Assembly: GCF_023221595.1 (NCBI RefSeq) | Contig: NZ_CP096563.1 | Span: 788,501 to 852,500, forward strand | Direction: 5' to 3' | Length of the DNA: 64,000 nucleotides | From: Rhodococcus qingshengii JCM 15477 | GTDB taxonomy: Bacteria > Actinomycetota > Actinomycetes > Mycobacteriales > Mycobacteriaceae | Part shown: positions 63,533-64,000 of the stretch, piece by piece | Layout of the letters: the number at the start of each line of letters is the position of its first letter | Numbering within the stretch: position 1 is the stretch's first letter | Translations under genes and position numbers: made by a program | Notes under the pieces: generated by a model | The model's input: the letters and a program-made list of their open reading frames with translations, nothing else | Databases searched by the model: none | What the model was told of the DNA's origin: nothing

Positions 63533-64000
63533 TCAAGGCAGCAACTGGTCCAGGAAGGTGTTGCTGAAGACCTTGTGCGGATCCAACGCGTTGAATGCGG
63601 CGTTGGCGGTGTCCCAGTTGTCGCTCGATGGGACGCCGTCGCGGTAGGTCTGGGGGAGGCCCTGGGTGATGATCGGGGTGTCGGTGTACGGCTTGTCGGG
63701 GCCGAACGCCCAGCCCTTGGACCACTCGGGGCGGAAGGTGGCGTCGTTGTTGTTGTAGTGATTACGCATCCACTGTTCCATTTCGCGGTAGAACGCGAAC
63801 ATGCCGGGGGTTCCGGGGACGCCGAGGACGTTGAGCCAGATGGCGGTGTCCCATTCCGGATGGTCGGGGCGCGGGCGCATGGCCGAGATGGTGGGGGCGC
63901 CTGCCGAGTCGACCTCGACATCCGACGGTTGATCGAGGCCGCAGCAACGGATTTCGACGGGGCCGTTGAGGGGGAACTGTCCGATAGAGCGGTAGTACTC
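63533..64000 (-). CDS. cholesterol oxidase-like FAD enzyme, C-terminal end (partial)
   Basis: The last 155 residues of a larger protein that runs off the right edge. The sequence resembles the C-terminus of the vanillyl-alcohol-oxidase-type (type II) cholesterol oxidases: IGQFPLNGPVEIRCCGLD at the start, then WDTAIWLNVLGVPGTPGMFAF, each in part, and the end DPHKVFSNTFLDQLLP, where the FAD-fold family commonly has a DPxxVF motif. These secreted flavoenzymes oxidise cholesterol to cholest-4-en-3-one. The FAD-binding half is not visible, so the exact substrate class stays open. Confidence 0.75.
   Translation of the reverse strand, partial: EYYRSIGQFPLNGPVEIRCCGLDQPSDVEVDSAGAPTISAMRPRPDHPEWDTAIWLNVLGVPGTPGMFAFYREMEQWMRNHYNNNDATFRPEWSKGWAFGPDKPYTDTPIITQGLPQTYRDGVPSSDNWDTANAAFNALDPHKVFSNTFLDQLLP

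Overview
The window looks like chromosome from a high-GC mycolic-acid actinobacterium, most likely Rhodococcus (possibly the R. erythropolis/qingshengii group). The reasons are an mce lipid-importer operon, KstR-controlled sterol side-chain genes, Mycobacterium-type lipoproteins, a mycobacterial-type SOS box and many GTG starts. The gene order canB - membrane protein - disA - radA - lpqE - carD - ispD - ispF - cysS - rlmB, and later LacI regulator - kstR - fadE34, follows the Mycobacterium tuberculosis Rv3588c-Rv3573c order as I remember it. I see no rRNA, tRNA, CRISPR array, IS element or phage, so most of the window reads as stable chromosome with local accessory blocks.

Layout. 1-5635 (-): the first six genes of an mce operon (yrbEA, yrbEB, mceA-D), each overlapping the next by 1-7 bases; mceD runs off the left edge. 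5864-15634: a conserved housekeeping block covering carbonic anhydrase, c-di-AMP synthesis (DisA), a hotdog thioesterase, RadA, LpqE, CarD, the MEP-pathway enzymes IspD and IspF, CysS and RlmB. 15669-21109: an iron-uptake-like module made of an exporter-fold ABC heterodimer with asymmetric ATP sites, a siderophore-binding-type lipoprotein, and an AraC regulator behind a DtxR/IdeR-like box. 21248-22992: two divergent, related secreted proteins enclosed by strong terminators. 23081-28982 (-): an LpqN-like lipoprotein, 5-oxoprolinase PxpABC and a ZnuABC zinc importer. 29122-32754: a LacI regulator and a trehalose-6-phosphate phosphatase fused to a GH15 glycosidase.

32842-40606 is the sterol block: KstR, the double-length dehydrogenase FadE34, and an operon chsE1-chsE2-chsH2-chsH1-ltp2 that removes the last three side-chain carbons of cholesterol. 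Two near-identical KstR palindromes lie in front of the two transcription units. 40718-49574: an SOS-boxed DUF222/HNH nuclease, a GNAT, an AraC regulator, a VOC protein, an EstB-type serine hydrolase, a coupled SDR-MFS pair and a GH71 alpha-1,3-glucanase of relatively low GC. 50015-59119: a DrrAB-type ABC exporter with TetR regulator, a PrmC-like methyltransferase, a secreted lipase with TetR, ZapE, and a MacB-type ABC pair with a divergent AraC regulator. 59138-64000: a sterol-desaturase-like membrane hydroxylase, a secreted PE-PPE-domain esterase, a serine-hydrolase-fold lipoprotein that has lost its SxxK catalytic pair, a MerR-like regulator with an odd leader, and the C-terminal end of a cholesterol-oxidase-like flavoenzyme.

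The recurring theme is lipid and sterol handling (Mce import, KstR regulon, lipases, sterol oxidase-like end gene) plus metal uptake and envelope proteins. Start codons were chosen from overlap patterns, Shine-Dalgarno spacing and remembered family N-termini. Several of the longest reading frames were shortened on those grounds.
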